From the NCBI GenBank assembly GCA_001829185.1, contig MIAR01000032.1, forward strand, positions 1 to 64,000: DNA of 64,000 bases, read 5' to 3'. The stretch comes from Spirochaetes bacterium GWB1_60_80 (GTDB taxonomy: Bacteria > Spirochaetota > Spirochaetia > Treponematales > UBA12059). The first letter of the stretch is position 1. Every line of letters starts with the position of its first letter. The position numbers and the translations under genes were made by a program. The notes below the pieces were generated by a model. That model saw only the letters and a list, made by a program, of their open reading frames with translations. It had not been told where the DNA came from and ran no database searches. Below, piece by piece: positions 8,619-18,899 of the stretch.

Positions 8619-11600
8619 TTAATTGCCCGGGCTAGCCAAGGCATCAATCAAGACCCGAAAAGCTAGCTCCAATTCCCGGAGCAAAACTTCCAGGCGGCCG
8701 GATCGCTCGCGATACGCATCATAGCGGACGACGCTGTCACCCGGCACAACCGCACCGCCAACCACTTCCAACAGCAGCCCTTCCAGTTCCTGGGTGCGTT
8801 GATAGATGACCACGGCGGCCAGGTTACCGGCCACGCCTTTTACCGCATGGACGAGCGTCAGTGCCGACTCAAGTTGATGGTTGGCCAGCCGCGTACGGAT
8901 TTCGGCGGTAAACGAGCCGTTGTGCGCCAAAAAACTGCGTAAGGCCTTGTAGTACATATCCGACCGATTCAGGAAGCGGTCAAGGCCATCCGCCAAATCA
9001 ACGCCTGGTAGCTCACTCGGATATAAGGCCACTGGCTTGTCGCTGGCGTCAATGTGCAGGGGTAGCGTCGCAATGGATCCGTGTTGAGGCATTGCGCTTT
9101 TCCCAGCAAACGGTCGCGCGGCTTGGTCAGATACCAGCCACTCTTCAAGCACTGCACGCAACTCCACTTGCTTCAATGGTTTTGACAGGAAACCATCCAT
9201 CCCGGCTTCTCGGCATTTCTCGGCCTCGGCATTTATAACGCCAGCCGTGAGTGCGATGATCGGAACATGCCGGCCAGTCCCACTCTCCAGTTCGCGTACC
9301 CGCGCCGTTACTTGTAGCCCATTCAGCTCCGGCATCTGGATATCCAACAGGATTAAATCTAGCGCCACAGCGACTGCTTGCTCCAACGCCTCGCGACCAT
9401 TCCTGGCCACCTGAATGGTGGCGTCCGGCAAAAACTGCCTTACCAGACTTGTAATCAGTTCAAGGTTGATTTCGACATCATCCGCCACCAAAACCCGTGG
9501 TTGCAAGCCAGGCCAGGCCGTGAGCCCCATTCCGTCTTGGAATAGCCGCGATGGCATATCCGGTTCCTTGACATGCTGCAAGTATTGGTACAATTCACTG
9601 GCTTTCACCGGCTTGACCAGGTTGAAACGCACGCCCAATTGCCGGCAATGTTCTGCCAAAGCCCGATCATCCGCCGAACTATGCAACAGGATAATCGAAT
9701 ACCGGCTAGCCGACAGCCGCCTAATGGCGCGAATGGTATCCAAGCCATTCATGTTTGGCATGTGGTAATCGACGATGATAGCATCAAAAGTCGCATCGCT
9801 TTCCAGCAAGGCCAAGGCAGCCTGTCCACTATCCACGCCGGCGTATTCGATGCCCCAGTGCTCGAAATTCTTCTGAAGAATCAGGCGGTTATTATCATTA
9901 TCGTCGATTACCAGGATGCGGCGCAGGGTCACCAATGGCTCAGGTAAAGCCTTATCGCCATACCAGCAAGCGGCCTCCAGCTCAAATGAAAAAACCGACC
10001 CTTCTCCAGGCACGCTGTCCAGCCAGATTTCCGATCCCATCTTGGTCGCCAAACGGTTAGATATGGCCAAACCCAGTCCGGTCCCGCCAAAGCGCCGGGT
10101 GGTAGAACTATCGGCCTGCGTAAAAGCATCAAACAAGGCGGCTTGCTTGTCCTGTTCAATTCCAATGCCGGTGTCGCGGACTGAAAAACTAAAGCGTCCG
10201 CTCTGCTCGTTGACAGCCTGAAACCGTACCTTGATTTCCACCTCACCCCGGTCGGTAAACTTGATTGCATTACCAGCCAGATTCACCAGTACCTGCTTAA
10301 GCCGGACAGGATCAACCACCGCGGTTCGCGGTAGGTCGGGTTGAATGTCAAGCAGCAACTCGATCTGTTTCTTGGCGGCATGATATTTAAGGATATCAGT
10401 CACATGCTCCAGCAATTCAATCAGGTCAGTCGGAATTGGGTCAATGTCCATTTTACCGGCCTCGATCTTCGAGAAATCGAGAATGTCATTGATGATATCC
10501 AGCAGTACATGGGCTGAAGTATTGGCGTTCTCCAGGTATTTGGCTTGGGTCCGATCTAGCGGAGTTTGCATCAGCAGTTCGGTAAAACCAATGACCCCAT
10601 TCAGCGGGGTTCGTATCTCGTGGCTCATGTTGGCCAGGAACTCGCTTTTTGCGGCATTGGCGTTTTCGGCGGCTTGTCGAGCTTCTTGCAGTTTCAATTC
10701 AAATTGCTTGCTGGCGGTAATGTCGTGCAGACTCCACAAGCGACCCTGCACTTCATTATGGCTTATCAGCGGACAGCTGAAGACATCGAAGGTCCGCCCA
10801 TCCTTCAGGTTCAGCAGATTGCGATGCACACGGTTGCTTAGCGAAAAATCGGTAACCAGGGCGTTCATCTCTTCCGCGTTCACCACCTTATCCAGAAGCA
10901 AGGTCAATAATTCCGATACCGGCCGATTCGACACGTCCGCGTCCGCCAGGTTCCATATCCGGTTAAAGCTGGAGTTGGCATAACTGGCCCGGTTAAATCC
11001 GTTAACCACTAGGATGCCGTCAGCCGAAGCTTCGATGATGGTAACCAGTTCATTGGCCTTTTTATCAAGCGAGCGGCGGGCTAGCTTTTCGATATTCTCA
11101 GCCATCGCGGCGATTTCGGCATTGGATGAATGATAAGCCAACTGTTTTGGAACCCGTCCTTCCGTGATATCGGCGACGCGCCGGCCAAGGTCTATCAACG
11201 GCTTGGCATAACGCCGGTAATGGGCGCGGCTCTGCAAGAAGCCGAGAACAAATGATAACACCACTACGATAAAGAAGAAGAGGACTGCATCCCTGAACAT
11301 CGGTTCAATGAGTTCGTTGCGGTCGATAGCCGTAATGAAAAACCAGCTGGCGGTGTCGAGTGCCGAGTAATAGGCCCAAATTGGCTGATCATCGAAAAGG
11401 TAACGCAGCTCCCCGTCTCGCCCAATCATTTGCTGCCTGATCTCTGGCAAGTACGTGCCAACCAGGCTGATGTCCGGATGGATGATCACCTTGCCATCAA
11501 CGTCGAGAATGTAGCTCCGCTGGGTGCGGTAGGCATTCTGCTCACCCAACAGGCTCATCAAGCCTTCCAAAGACACGTCGATCACCACTACGCCAACCAG

Positions 11601-12131
11601 CTCATCGCGGTCGTTTAGCAATATCTGGGATTGGGAAATCAACCACTGGCCAGTATTGATATCCTGATAAGGCAAGCCAAGCGAAGGTGCTGGACGCTTG
11701 ACAATTGCCGCAATATACCAAGGGCGAATCCGCAGATCATATTCGGCCGGTGCTTCATAATCCGGAATCAGCAACTGATTATCCTTGTACCCCGAGTAGA
11801 CATAGGCGATTTGGGTATTGGTACTCCGAAAATCCCTATACAGGTTTAGAATGCGCTGCCGGGCCGAATCATCCTTGTCAAGGTAATTTCGGACATCATC
11901 GTTTTGGGCTAAAACCTGCAGCATCTTGATGTTTTCGGAAAATTGAGCATTAGCGAAAATGCTGATCCGGCGGTTGGTTTCCTCGATTTCGGACCTGGCA
12001 TCGCCCATCCGCATACTGGTATAGTTAAACAGGATGATGACGCCAAATACCAAAAACAGCAGTAATGAGCTGATCAGGCCAAAGAGAAAAATTTCACCCT
12101 GGATTGGCAGTCTGGACCGATAGTAGCGCAT
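8619..12131 (-). CDS. Hybrid sensor histidine kinase (dCache-PAS-HisKA-HATPase-REC-REC-HPt)
   Basis: A 1170-residue phosphorelay kinase. Order: a transmembrane helix near residues 13-40; an extracytoplasmic double-Cache sensor with the typical IRPWYIAA motif; a second helix near 285-305; a linker/HAMP-like region; a PAS domain; HisKA with [11 protein letters not shown] (His504); HATPase with DTGIGI and [10 protein letters not shown]; receiver 1 with Asp788 ([10 protein letters not shown]); receiver 2 with Asp930 ([10 protein letters not shown]); and a C-terminal HPt with His1095 (HAVKGVAGN). All phosphotransfer residues are present, so an internal His-Asp-Asp-His relay is possible. I start it at the ATG at 12131 (GGAG upstream) instead of a TTG at 12158. 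There is no adjacent response regulator, so the final target is elsewhere. Confidence 0.93.
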   Translation of the reverse strand: MRYYRSRLPIQGEIFLFGLISSLLLFLVFGVIILFNYTSMRMGDARSEIEETNRRISIFANAQFSENIKMLQVLAQNDDVRNYLDKDDSARQRILNLYRDFRSTNTQIAYVYSGYKDNQLLIPDYEAPAEYDLRIRPWYIAAIVKRPAPSLGLPYQDINTGQWLISQSQILLNDRDELVGVVVIDVSLEGLMSLLGEQNAYRTQRSYILDVDGKVIIHPDISLVGTYLPEIRQQMIGRDGELRYLFDDQPIWAYYSALDTASWFFITAIDRNELIEPMFRDAVLFFFIVVVLSFVLGFLQSRAHYRRYAKPLIDLGRRVADITEGRVPKQLAYHSSNAEIAAMAENIEKLARRSLDKKANELVTIIEASADGILVVNGFNRASYANSSFNRIWNLADADVSNRPVSELLTLLLDKVVNAEEMNALVTDFSLSNRVHRNLLNLKDGRTFDVFSCPLISHNEVQGRLWSLHDITASKQFELKLQEARQAAENANAAKSEFLANMSHEIRTPLNGVIGFTELLMQTPLDRTQAKYLENANTSAHVLLDIINDILDFSKIEAGKMDIDPIPTDLIELLEHVTDILKYHAAKKQIELLLDIQPDLPRTAVVDPVRLKQVLVNLAGNAIKFTDRGEVEIKVRFQAVNEQSGRFSFSVRDTGIGIEQDKQAALFDAFTQADSSTTRRFGGTGLGLAISNRLATKMGSEIWLDSVPGEGSVFSFELEAACWYGDKALPEPLVTLRRILVIDDNDNNRLILQKNFEHWGIEYAGVDSGQAALALLESDATFDAIIVDYHMPNMNGLDTIRAIRRLSASRYSIILLHSSADDRALAEHCRQLGVRFNLVKPVKASELYQYLQHVKEPDMPSRLFQDGMGLTAWPGLQPRVLVADDVEINLELITSLVRQFLPDATIQVARNGREALEQAVAVALDLILLDIQMPELNGLQVTARVRELESGTGRHVPIIALTAGVINAEAEKCREAGMDGFLSKPLKQVELRAVLEEWLVSDQAARPFAGKSAMPQHGSIATLPLHIDASDKPVALYPSELPGVDLADGLDRFLNRSDMYYKALRSFLAHNGSFTAEIRTRLANHQLESALTLVHAVKGVAGNLAAVVIYQRTQELEGLLLEVVGGAVVPGDSVVRYDAYRERSGRLEVLLRELELAFRVLIDALASPGN

Positions 12132-12248
12132 GGCAGCTCCTACTTCCCTTATAGACAACTATACTGGGTGCCGACACATTTGTCCAATACCACCATTTTA
12201 CAATCAGTTATTAGCTTTCCAGGAAGTAGTACTATCTGCCGATGCTTG

Positions 12249-13751
12249 TCAGAGTTCCAGGGAGATTATTTCCGGGTAGCCGGCGATACGTTGAATTACC
12301 GCGTCGGCACTCGCCCGACGGATAGCCTGGTTTCCGTCAGCCGCCTCGTCAGCCCCCAAGATGGCGGACAACCACGCTCCCGTGCTACCGTTGACCAGTT
12401 CGGCAAAACGGCGCTGGTTGATAGCGCCACCCCAACCGATCAGCCGGGCGGCTCGGGTAATATGGCGCAACATGGCAAAATCCATGTGCGCGGAATCCTT
12501 AATATAGAAAAAAGTACTGGCGGGGCTAACAGTCTGCCAGCTCACAACCTGAGGTCGATTCTTGCCATCAATCCACTGGTCACTGCCAAAATGCAGTTGC
12601 GGCAAAGTAGCCCCCAAACCAACATCCGCTTCCAGCGGCTCCAACCAAGCATCGAAGCCCACGAAGGCCGCTAACCGGGTATCGGTCATGGCCACCCGGG
12701 CAGCTGCCCCGCCGCCGGTAGAGTGCCCGACGAGCGCGATTCGGTCAGTATCAAGCCGGCCAACCAAGAAATCAGGCAGGCGATCAAGCCGAACGCTAGC
12801 CAAAACCGCCTCGATATCGGCGGCATAAGTAGCCACCAGGCAGCGGGCACGTTCAGCAAACAGGGCTGGATCGTCCTCGGCTGGCGGCAAGGCTGCCGGC
12901 TCGAGTGGCACGACGCTGCCATCGGGGAAACTGACCGACAGACTGCCGAAGGTATGGTCAATCGACAGCACAACCATGCCACGGCTAGCCAGCTCCTCCG
13001 CCAGGTCGGTATGCACCAGTCGAGCGCCGGTCCAGCCATGCGATATGACCACCACTGGCCAAGCCGCCTGGTTAGCGGATAACGGTAACTGCCAATGACT
13101 GTTGGTGCCGGTTCGAGCCAGGTGGCTCATCATAAAAGCCGGCAAGCGGGCATAGGCGGCGAAAGCGGCAATCAAGGGCCGCTCCTGCAACCACGGTTCG
13201 GTTGGCTGGTCAACGCTTGAGGTTATCGGGTCAACCGGATACCACACCTGCACCATCAGACGCCGATTTTGGTCAACGGCATCATTGTACACGCCTTGGC
13301 GGCTGATATCCTGCAGTTCAAAAGCGCTGCTGCCAACCGTGTAAGGACCAGACGGCTGTGGCAAGTCAATTATCGGGAACAGCCAGAAAGCCAGTATTGA
13401 CAGCCCATTGGCCAGCAAGGCCACTGACCCAGCCAGGCGCCGCACCAGGACCAGGCCACTTTTTTCTGTCTCGCTAGGTCGGTTAGTCAGTCGACGCAGT
13501 CGGATTTCCAGGAAACCAAGGGCCAGAGCCAACACCACTACTGCCAAGTTAAGCGGCGCACGCCGCCAGGTGATGCTATCGGAAAACCAGTTCAGGCCGA
13601 TGTACAACACTAGTGATAGGCCGGCAAGTACCTTTACCCAGCGCAACTGACCGGAGCGCCAAGGCAACCGACGCTTGAAAATGAAAAATCCACTCCACAC
13701 CAAAACCAATCCGGTTAAAACGAACTCCGTAACGGCGATAATACTGTTCAT
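12249..13751 (-). CDS. Membrane-anchored alpha/beta hydrolase (PAF-acetylhydrolase/dienelactone-hydrolase-like)
   Basis: A 500-residue protein. The first ~140 residues hold about four hydrophobic helices; the rest is a hydrolase domain. It shows VQVWYPVDP near its start, VISHGWTG (oxyanion loop), VLSIDHTFGS, the nucleophile elbow GHSTGGG, an Asp in FVGFDAWLEP and a late His in KDSAHMDF. This pattern is that of the plasma PAF-acetylhydrolase-like family, which cleaves short acyl esters; the substrate here is unknown. ATG at 13751 has AGGAG six bases upstream. It is monocistronic by spacing. Confidence 0.82.
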   Translation of the reverse strand: MNSIIAVTEFVLTGLVLVWSGFFIFKRRLPWRSGQLRWVKVLAGLSLVLYIGLNWFSDSITWRRAPLNLAVVVLALALGFLEIRLRRLTNRPSETEKSGLVLVRRLAGSVALLANGLSILAFWLFPIIDLPQPSGPYTVGSSAFELQDISRQGVYNDAVDQNRRLMVQVWYPVDPITSSVDQPTEPWLQERPLIAAFAAYARLPAFMMSHLARTGTNSHWQLPLSANQAAWPVVVISHGWTGARLVHTDLAEELASRGMVVLSIDHTFGSLSVSFPDGSVVPLEPAALPPAEDDPALFAERARCLVATYAADIEAVLASVRLDRLPDFLVGRLDTDRIALVGHSTGGGAAARVAMTDTRLAAFVGFDAWLEPLEADVGLGATLPQLHFGSDQWIDGKNRPQVVSWQTVSPASTFFYIKDSAHMDFAMLRHITRAARLIGWGGAINQRRFAELVNGSTGAWLSAILGADEAADGNQAIRRASADAVIQRIAGYPEIISLEL

Positions 13752-13822
13752 CAAATACTCCTGACGGTTATGGGCTATTTCGTATCAGATCGACCCGATA
13801 CTCCCAATACTAACGTAGATGC

Positions 13823-13870
13823 GGCCGGAGCAGATAGATGCCGCGGCCGGAGCAGATAGATGCCGCGGCC
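13823..13870. repeat. 22-bp tandem repeat (about 2.2 copies)
   Basis: The unit ggccggagcagatagatgcc(gc) begins at 13823 and 13845, with a partial third copy at 13867. It lies in the gap (13752-14055) between divergently transcribed genes, right before a candidate promoter. The rest of the gap shows no gene. Confidence 0.65.
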
Positions 13871-13898
13871 TTGCATAAATCCACCGTTCAATTACAAT
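13871..13898 (+). promoter_or_regulatory. Candidate promoter for the HD-GYP-like gene
   Basis: TTGCAT at 13871-13876 and TACAAT at 13893-13898, 16 bp apart. A perfect TATAAT also occurs at 13942-13947 but without a convincing -35 box. The gene starts at 14056. Confidence 0.35.
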
Positions 13899-14055
13899 AG
13901 ATAGGGTAACGACAGCATGGCCAATCGATGGTGTCATCGACTATAATGGTAAGTACCCACAGTCGAAATGTATGGAAGGCTCAGGTTGATGATCTGCAAT
14001 AGACTTACCCTCAAGGTGCTTGGCTCCGCCATTCTGAGCTGCTACAAGCGATAAC

Positions 14056-15105
14056 ATGGCGCATAAAAAGCAACGGCCAGCAGTCCAAATTATAACCGCC
14101 AAGCCAAGCCAGCGACCGATTAGCCCTAAGCAGGCCGCCAATCGCTGGTGTCGACATGTTTTCCGATGCTTCTTTTTAAGCTTTTTTCTGGCTTTCAGCA
14201 GCCTCGCCGGATTTGGCCAGGCCAGCGCTACCCTGATCGTACAGGCAGCGCCATCACAAATGGCCACTGCCGACCTTGTCGCCAGTTCCCTGGACTCAGT
14301 TAAAAACAATGCCGGCAGAAAGGTCACCATCTTCGGCCTGCTCGCCTTACTGACCATATTGGTTCTCGGCATTCTAGTCGCCATTTCCCAACGACGCCAA
14401 GGACGACAGCACCGCCAGTTTCGCAGTACCGTACAGACTATCCGCGACATGCGCGGCCGGCACAACGGCCAAGCCCTTGATCCGACAGCCCTATGGCCAG
14501 AATCCGGAGAACTGCCAGAGAACCTGGCAACGCGTTTCGAGTTACCTAAGACTACGGAAGCCATGCTCCGGCAATGCTTGAGCTATGCCCATCGGATCGA
14601 CGAGGTCAGCGGTCGCGAGAAGGCCGCCACCATGGTTGCCAATCTGGTTTTCCGCTTGTCGCAGCAACTCGGCTACTCCCCCGAAAACTCTCTCCTGCAT
14701 TCCGCTGTCGGCCTGGTCTACGATATCGGTTTCCTGGCCATCGACCCCCGCATTCTTAGGGAGAAACACATCAGTGAGGATGAATTCGAGGCCATCAAGG
14801 CCCACACCTTGGTAGATGTCAAAAGCCTGGATTTCATTGAGGAATCATACCGCAAGCTGTTCTTCGATGGTATTACCAAACACCACGAGAATCTTGACGG
14901 CAGCGGCTATCCCCGTGGCCTGAAGGGCATGAGCATCCCTTTCATCGCCAAGACCTTACGGGTAACCGAAAGCTTCCTGGCATTGATTTCGCGCCGCACC
15001 TACCGCGACACAGTTGACCAGGCTAGCGCCATTCAGACGCTACAGAAATCCGCGCATCAATACGATCGGGTAATCGTGAGTGCCCTTGATACCCTGATAA
15101 CCTAA
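14056..15105 (+). CDS. Degenerate HD-GYP-domain membrane protein
   Basis: A 349-residue protein. A first hydrophobic stretch (about residues 36-58) may be a signal or membrane helix, and a second lies near 95-115 (IFGLLALLTILVLGILVAI). The C-terminal ~180 residues look like an HD-GYP domain, the c-di-GMP phosphodiesterase fold: HHENLDGSGYP is a clear GYP motif. The metal-binding HD dyad, normally HDIGK, reads YDIGF, so the key His is replaced by Tyr. That predicts loss of phosphodiesterase activity and perhaps a c-di-GMP-sensing or scaffold role. The upstream ribosome site is weak, so the start is tentative. Confidence 0.75.
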   Translation: MAHKKQRPAVQIITAKPSQRPISPKQAANRWCRHVFRCFFLSFFLAFSSLAGFGQASATLIVQAAPSQMATADLVASSLDSVKNNAGRKVTIFGLLALLTILVLGILVAISQRRQGRQHRQFRSTVQTIRDMRGRHNGQALDPTALWPESGELPENLATRFELPKTTEAMLRQCLSYAHRIDEVSGREKAATMVANLVFRLSQQLGYSPENSLLHSAVGLVYDIGFLAIDPRILREKHISEDEFEAIKAHTLVDVKSLDFIEESYRKLFFDGITKHHENLDGSGYPRGLKGMSIPFIAKTLRVTESFLALISRRTYRDTVDQASAIQTLQKSAHQYDRVIVSALDTLIT

Positions 15106-15155
15106 GTAAAAAGTCGAACTTTTTATATCGATTACCTTCGCCATTAGTAATTACC

Positions 15156-15184
15156 TTGACGAAGCGGCCAAGGCGCGCTACGAT
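15156..15184 (+). promoter_or_regulatory. Candidate promoter of the rnf operon
   Basis: TTGACG at 15156-15161 and TACGAT at 15179-15184, separated by 17 bp, about 110 nt before rnfC. The leader (15185-15294) shows no riboswitch I can recognise. Confidence 0.5.
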
Positions 15185-15294
15185 GTCGCTGTTCCACAAA
15201 AGTGTCTATATTGTCAAAGTCGTCTCAAATACCGATCGCCCAAACCCAGGTCAGGCAAATGGGTTAACCCACCGCAAAGGAGTGGCCTCAAAAT

Positions 15295-16635
15295 ATGGCA
15301 ATCAAATCTTTCCGGGGTGGAGCCCACCCACCGGAACACAAAGAACTCAGCGAGCATACCGCAATCAAGATTGTGCAAGGCGTCAAACAGGTCGTCATCC
15401 CGATTAACCAGCATTTCGGCGCGCCCATCCAGCCGCTGGTTCAGGTTGGCGACAAGGTCAAGCGCGGCCAGAAAATCGCCGATGGCGATGGCCGCATGAC
15501 CGTCCCACTGCATGCTTCCATTACCGGCACCGTTAAAAAGATCGAGCCGCGCATGCAAGCCAATAACCTTGAAGGCCCGTGCATCATCCTTGAAGCGACC
15601 GAGACCGACGAAACCGATTTTCTACCCATCCTTGACCCCTTCACGTGCACTGTAAAGGAAGCTCTAGCGCGGGTACGTGAGGCCGGTATCATTGGCATCG
15701 GTGGCGCCGGCTTTCCAACACACGTTAAACTGGCTCCACCGCCGGATAAACCCATCGAATTCGTCATCGCAAATGCCGCGGAGTGCGAGCCCTATCTAAC
15801 CATCGACCAACGCGTCATGGAAGAAAGCCCAGGCAGCTTTATCGACGGTATGGCCATCGCCATGCGCATCGTCGGCGCAAAAAAAGGCCTTATCGGGCTG
15901 GAAGCCAACAAAAAGCATCTGGTTCCAATCCTGGAACAAGCCATCGACCAGAAAAACCACGGCTATGATATAAAGATCCAACTCCTGGCCACCAAATACC
16001 CGCAGGGTGGCGAAAAAATGCTGATCACCGCCACCATCGGCCGGGAAGTGCCTTCCGGCGGCTTGCCGATGGACGTCGGCTGCGTCGTCAGCAACGTCGG
16101 CACCTTGCGGGCTATGTCCGACGCTTTCCGCGAAGGCAAGCCGCTCATCGACACCGGCCTAACCCTCACCGGCGGCGCTTGTAAAACGCCGCAGAACCTG
16201 GTCGTGCCGGTGGGCATGCTGGCCCAGGACCTGTTCCCGGAAATCGCCAGCTACGACGAAACCAAACTGCGCCGTATTGTCATGGGCGGCCCGATGATGG
16301 GTCCGGCTGTACCGTCGCTCAATATCCCGCTCCAGAAAAACACCTCTGGCCTGCTCCTGATGGATGCCCACGAGGCGAAAGTATTTACCGAGCAGTCCTG
16401 CATCCGTTGCGGCCGTTGCATGGGCGCCTGCGCTTGCCGCCTGTCACCCGCCCTGCTGGCCAAGGCCCTGCGCGAGGACGATCTGACGGAAGCCGAAGCT
16501 ATCGGCGTACTCGACTGCATCGAGTGCGGCAGCTGCAGCTATGTCTGCCCGGCCCACATCCAGCTCGTGCAGCGCTTCCGCGTCGGCAAGCAGCTGGTAC
16601 GCGCCAAGAAACAGAAGGAGGCCAAGCGTGCCTGA
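15295..16635 (+). CDS. rnfC: Rnf electron-transport complex subunit C
   Basis: The 446-residue peripheral cytoplasmic subunit that docks NAD(H) in the Rnf ferredoxin:NAD+ oxidoreductase. It starts with the family signature FRGGAHPPEHKE, has a Gly-rich nucleotide/FMN-binding segment (GIGGAGFPTHVK) and two [4Fe-4S] motifs near the C-terminus (CIRCGRCMGAC and CIECGSCSYVCP). AAAGGAGTGG lies upstream of the ATG. The length matches the short clostridial-type RnfC rather than the long proteobacterial form with its Ala-rich tail. It opens a tight six-gene operon in the order CDGEAB. Confidence 0.96.
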   Translation: MAIKSFRGGAHPPEHKELSEHTAIKIVQGVKQVVIPINQHFGAPIQPLVQVGDKVKRGQKIADGDGRMTVPLHASITGTVKKIEPRMQANNLEGPCIILEATETDETDFLPILDPFTCTVKEALARVREAGIIGIGGAGFPTHVKLAPPPDKPIEFVIANAAECEPYLTIDQRVMEESPGSFIDGMAIAMRIVGAKKGLIGLEANKKHLVPILEQAIDQKNHGYDIKIQLLATKYPQGGEKMLITATIGREVPSGGLPMDVGCVVSNVGTLRAMSDAFREGKPLIDTGLTLTGGACKTPQNLVVPVGMLAQDLFPEIASYDETKLRRIVMGGPMMGPAVPSLNIPLQKNTSGLLLMDAHEAKVFTEQSCIRCGRCMGACACRLSPALLAKALREDDLTEAEAIGVLDCIECGSCSYVCPAHIQLVQRFRVGKQLVRAKKQKEAKRA

Positions 16636-17641
16636 CAACAAACTTCTCCTGTCCTCGACGCCACACGCCTACAGCGCCGGCTCGACGCGCAAGATCATGC
16701 TGGCTGTCATCATCGCCTTGTTGCCGGCCACTGGGTACGGCGTCTATCTGTTTGGTCTGCCCGCCCTGCTCGTAATTTTGACGTCGGTGGTAGCGGCCGT
16801 AGTAGCTGAGGCAGGCTTCCGCCTGGTAACCAAGCAGGATATCCGTATCGGCGACCTCTCGGCCGTGGTCACTGGCCTGCTGCTGGCCTTGATCTGTCCG
16901 CCGTCCATCCCTCTCTGGATGGTAGCCCTCGGTTCAGCCGCTGCCATCATCTTTGCCAAAGAATTCCTAGGCGGACTCGGCGCCAACCCCTTTAACCCGG
17001 CCTTGATTGGCCGCGGCATCCTGCTGATGAGCTTCCCAGCGGCCATGACCACCTGGCACCTACCGGTCCAGACCATCGGCGACGTAGTCACCGGTGCCAC
17101 TCCACTCAACATCGTCAAGATGGGCGGCAGCCTGGCCGACGTCGCCAATGACTTGGCCGCCAATGGTCTGGCCGCCGGTAACAGCTATAGCGACATGCTG
17201 TGGACCCTGTTCCTCGGCAACCGCGCCGGCTGCATTGGTGAAAGTTCCATCCTGCTCATCCTGGTCGGCCTGGCCTTCCTACTGCTGACCCGCGTGGTTA
17301 ATGTCATCGTACCCCTGGCCATGATGGGCTCCACCTTCCTGTTCTCTTGGTTGTTTGGCCTGGACCCGGTCTTCGGCATCTTGTCCGGCGGCGTGGTCTT
17401 TGGCGCGGTCTTCATGGCCACCGATTATTCGTCCAGCCCGCTGCCGCCATTCGGTAAACTTATTTTCGGCACTGGCGCCGGCTTCCTGACGGCCATCATA
17501 CGAAAGTTCGGCGGCTTCCCCGAGGGCGTCACCTATAGTATCCTGATCATGAACGCCATCGCGCCTTATCTCGACAAATTGCGCGTCAAAAAGTACGGCT
17601 TCATCAAACCGGCCAAGCCAGTCAAGGAGGCCGCCAAATGA
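16628..17641 (+). CDS. rnfD: Rnf complex subunit D
   Basis: An integral membrane subunit of 337 residues with about eight to ten helices that carries a covalent FMN. I start at GTG 16628, behind AAGGAGG, overlapping rnfC by 8 bp; the frame is open further upstream but only inside rnfC. The flavinylation motif is TGATPLN (TGAT in place of SGAT, common in RnfD), with Thr as the attachment site. The family segments LICPPSIPLWM and FNPALIGR are clear. It should form the ion path with RnfG, E and A. Confidence 0.95.
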   Translation: MPDNKLLLSSTPHAYSAGSTRKIMLAVIIALLPATGYGVYLFGLPALLVILTSVVAAVVAEAGFRLVTKQDIRIGDLSAVVTGLLLALICPPSIPLWMVALGSAAAIIFAKEFLGGLGANPFNPALIGRGILLMSFPAAMTTWHLPVQTIGDVVTGATPLNIVKMGGSLADVANDLAANGLAAGNSYSDMLWTLFLGNRAGCIGESSILLILVGLAFLLLTRVVNVIVPLAMMGSTFLFSWLFGLDPVFGILSGGVVFGAVFMATDYSSSPLPPFGKLIFGTGAGFLTAIIRKFGGFPEGVTYSILIMNAIAPYLDKLRVKKYGFIKPAKPVKEAAK

Positions 17642-18267
17642 AGAACAATATCCTCAAGCTCGGCATCGTCCTGGCCCTCTACGCCAGCCTGGCCTGTACC
17701 GCCCTGGCCGTGGTAGAGCAATTTACCGGGCCAATCATCGAAGGGCACCAGTCCCGCCAACTGCAAGAATCACAGCAAGACCTCTTCCCCGAGGCCGATG
17801 CCTTCACCGAAATTCCGCTCGAGTCGTTTTCCACCGACGTCCAAAAGGTTAACTTCACCGGTGCTTGGCAAGCGCGCAGTGGCAACCGCCTGCTTGGCGT
17901 CATCCTCAAGGTAGCCGGATCCAGCTACGGTGGCAAGGAAGCCATCGTCCTGGTCGGCATCGGTTCCAACCTCAAAATCGCCGGTACCCGCATCCTGACC
18001 TTGTCCGACACTCCCGGCCTGGGCGCAAATGCCGTGAAGGCCAACTACTACGTGAACAAACCGGAACAGATCACTTTCCCCGGCCAATTCACCGGCATGG
18101 CCGTGTCGAGTTCCTTCGACCTGACCACCCTGGCCAGCGATAACGAGAACACCGTCATTGCCATCACGGCCAGTACCATTACCAGCCGGGCGATCACTAC
18201 TATGGTCAAGGCCGCCGCCCAAGCCGGCACCACCTGGCTGGGTTCCAACTCCACTGGAGGCAACTAA
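17638..18267 (+). CDS. rnfG: Rnf complex subunit G (variant flavinylation motif)
   Basis: A 209-residue subunit with one N-terminal membrane helix and an extracytoplasmic FMN-binding domain. TPGLGANA is the family GLG segment. The covalent-FMN motif is normally S/T-GAT-x-T/S; here it reads TASTITS, so the acceptor Thr is kept but Gly and Ala are changed to Ala and Ser. The start ATG overlaps the rnfD stop (ATGA), indicating coupling. Whether the ApbE flavin transferase still recognises this site is uncertain. No apbE is seen in the window. Confidence 0.92.
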   Translation: MKNNILKLGIVLALYASLACTALAVVEQFTGPIIEGHQSRQLQESQQDLFPEADAFTEIPLESFSTDVQKVNFTGAWQARSGNRLLGVILKVAGSSYGGKEAIVLVGIGSNLKIAGTRILTLSDTPGLGANAVKANYYVNKPEQITFPGQFTGMAVSSSFDLTTLASDNENTVIAITASTITSRAITTMVKAAAQAGTTWLGSNSTGGN

Positions 18268-18899
18268 TGAAAAACCTGCTGAAAATTTTCAGCCGCGGCT
18301 TGATCATCGAGAATCCATTGCTGATGCTGATGATCGGCCTCTGCTCCGCGGTGGCCGTGACGACCAGCGTCGAGAACGCCATCGGTATGGGCGCCGCCAT
18401 GACCTTCGTCATTGTCCTGGCCGAGCTGGTCATCTCGCTGTTCCGCAAGCTTATCCCGAGCGACGCGCGCATCCCGATCTTCATCATCGTTATCGCGGCT
18501 TTTACCACCATGATCGATTTGGCCATGAAGGCCTACTTCCCGGCTTTGTCCCGCTCATTGGGCGTTTTCATCCCGCTCATCGTGGTCAACTGCATCATCA
18601 TGGGTCGCGTTGAAGCCTATGCCAGCAAGCAGCCACCGATCAATGCCGTCTTTGACGCGCTGGGTATGGGCGTCGGCTACACCTGGGTGCTGGTCGGCAT
18701 CGCCACCTTCCGTGAGCTGCTGGGCAATGGCACACTGCTCGACTTCCAGATCATGCCGGAAAGCTTCCAGCCCATCCTGTTCTTCACCCTCTCGCCCGGC
18801 GGCTTCATGGTATTCGCGCTGTTCATCGCCTTGAACCTCTGGCTCAAGAAGATCACCGGCCGCAAGGCTGGCAACACCATCGTGTCGGAGACCCTATGA
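18267..18899 (+). CDS. rnfE: Rnf complex subunit E
   Basis: A 210-residue, six-helix membrane subunit of the NqrD/RnfE family. Together with RnfA it forms the inverted-repeat pair that binds a [2Fe-2S] cluster in the membrane core. The hallmark VVNCIIMGRVEAYA and the Cys in GLCSAVAVT are present. GGAGG precedes the ATG; it overlaps the rnfG stop by one base. Confidence 0.95.
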   Translation: MKNLLKIFSRGLIIENPLLMLMIGLCSAVAVTTSVENAIGMGAAMTFVIVLAELVISLFRKLIPSDARIPIFIIVIAAFTTMIDLAMKAYFPALSRSLGVFIPLIVVNCIIMGRVEAYASKQPPINAVFDALGMGVGYTWVLVGIATFRELLGNGTLLDFQIMPESFQPILFFTLSPGGFMVFALFIALNLWLKKITGRKAGNTIVSETL

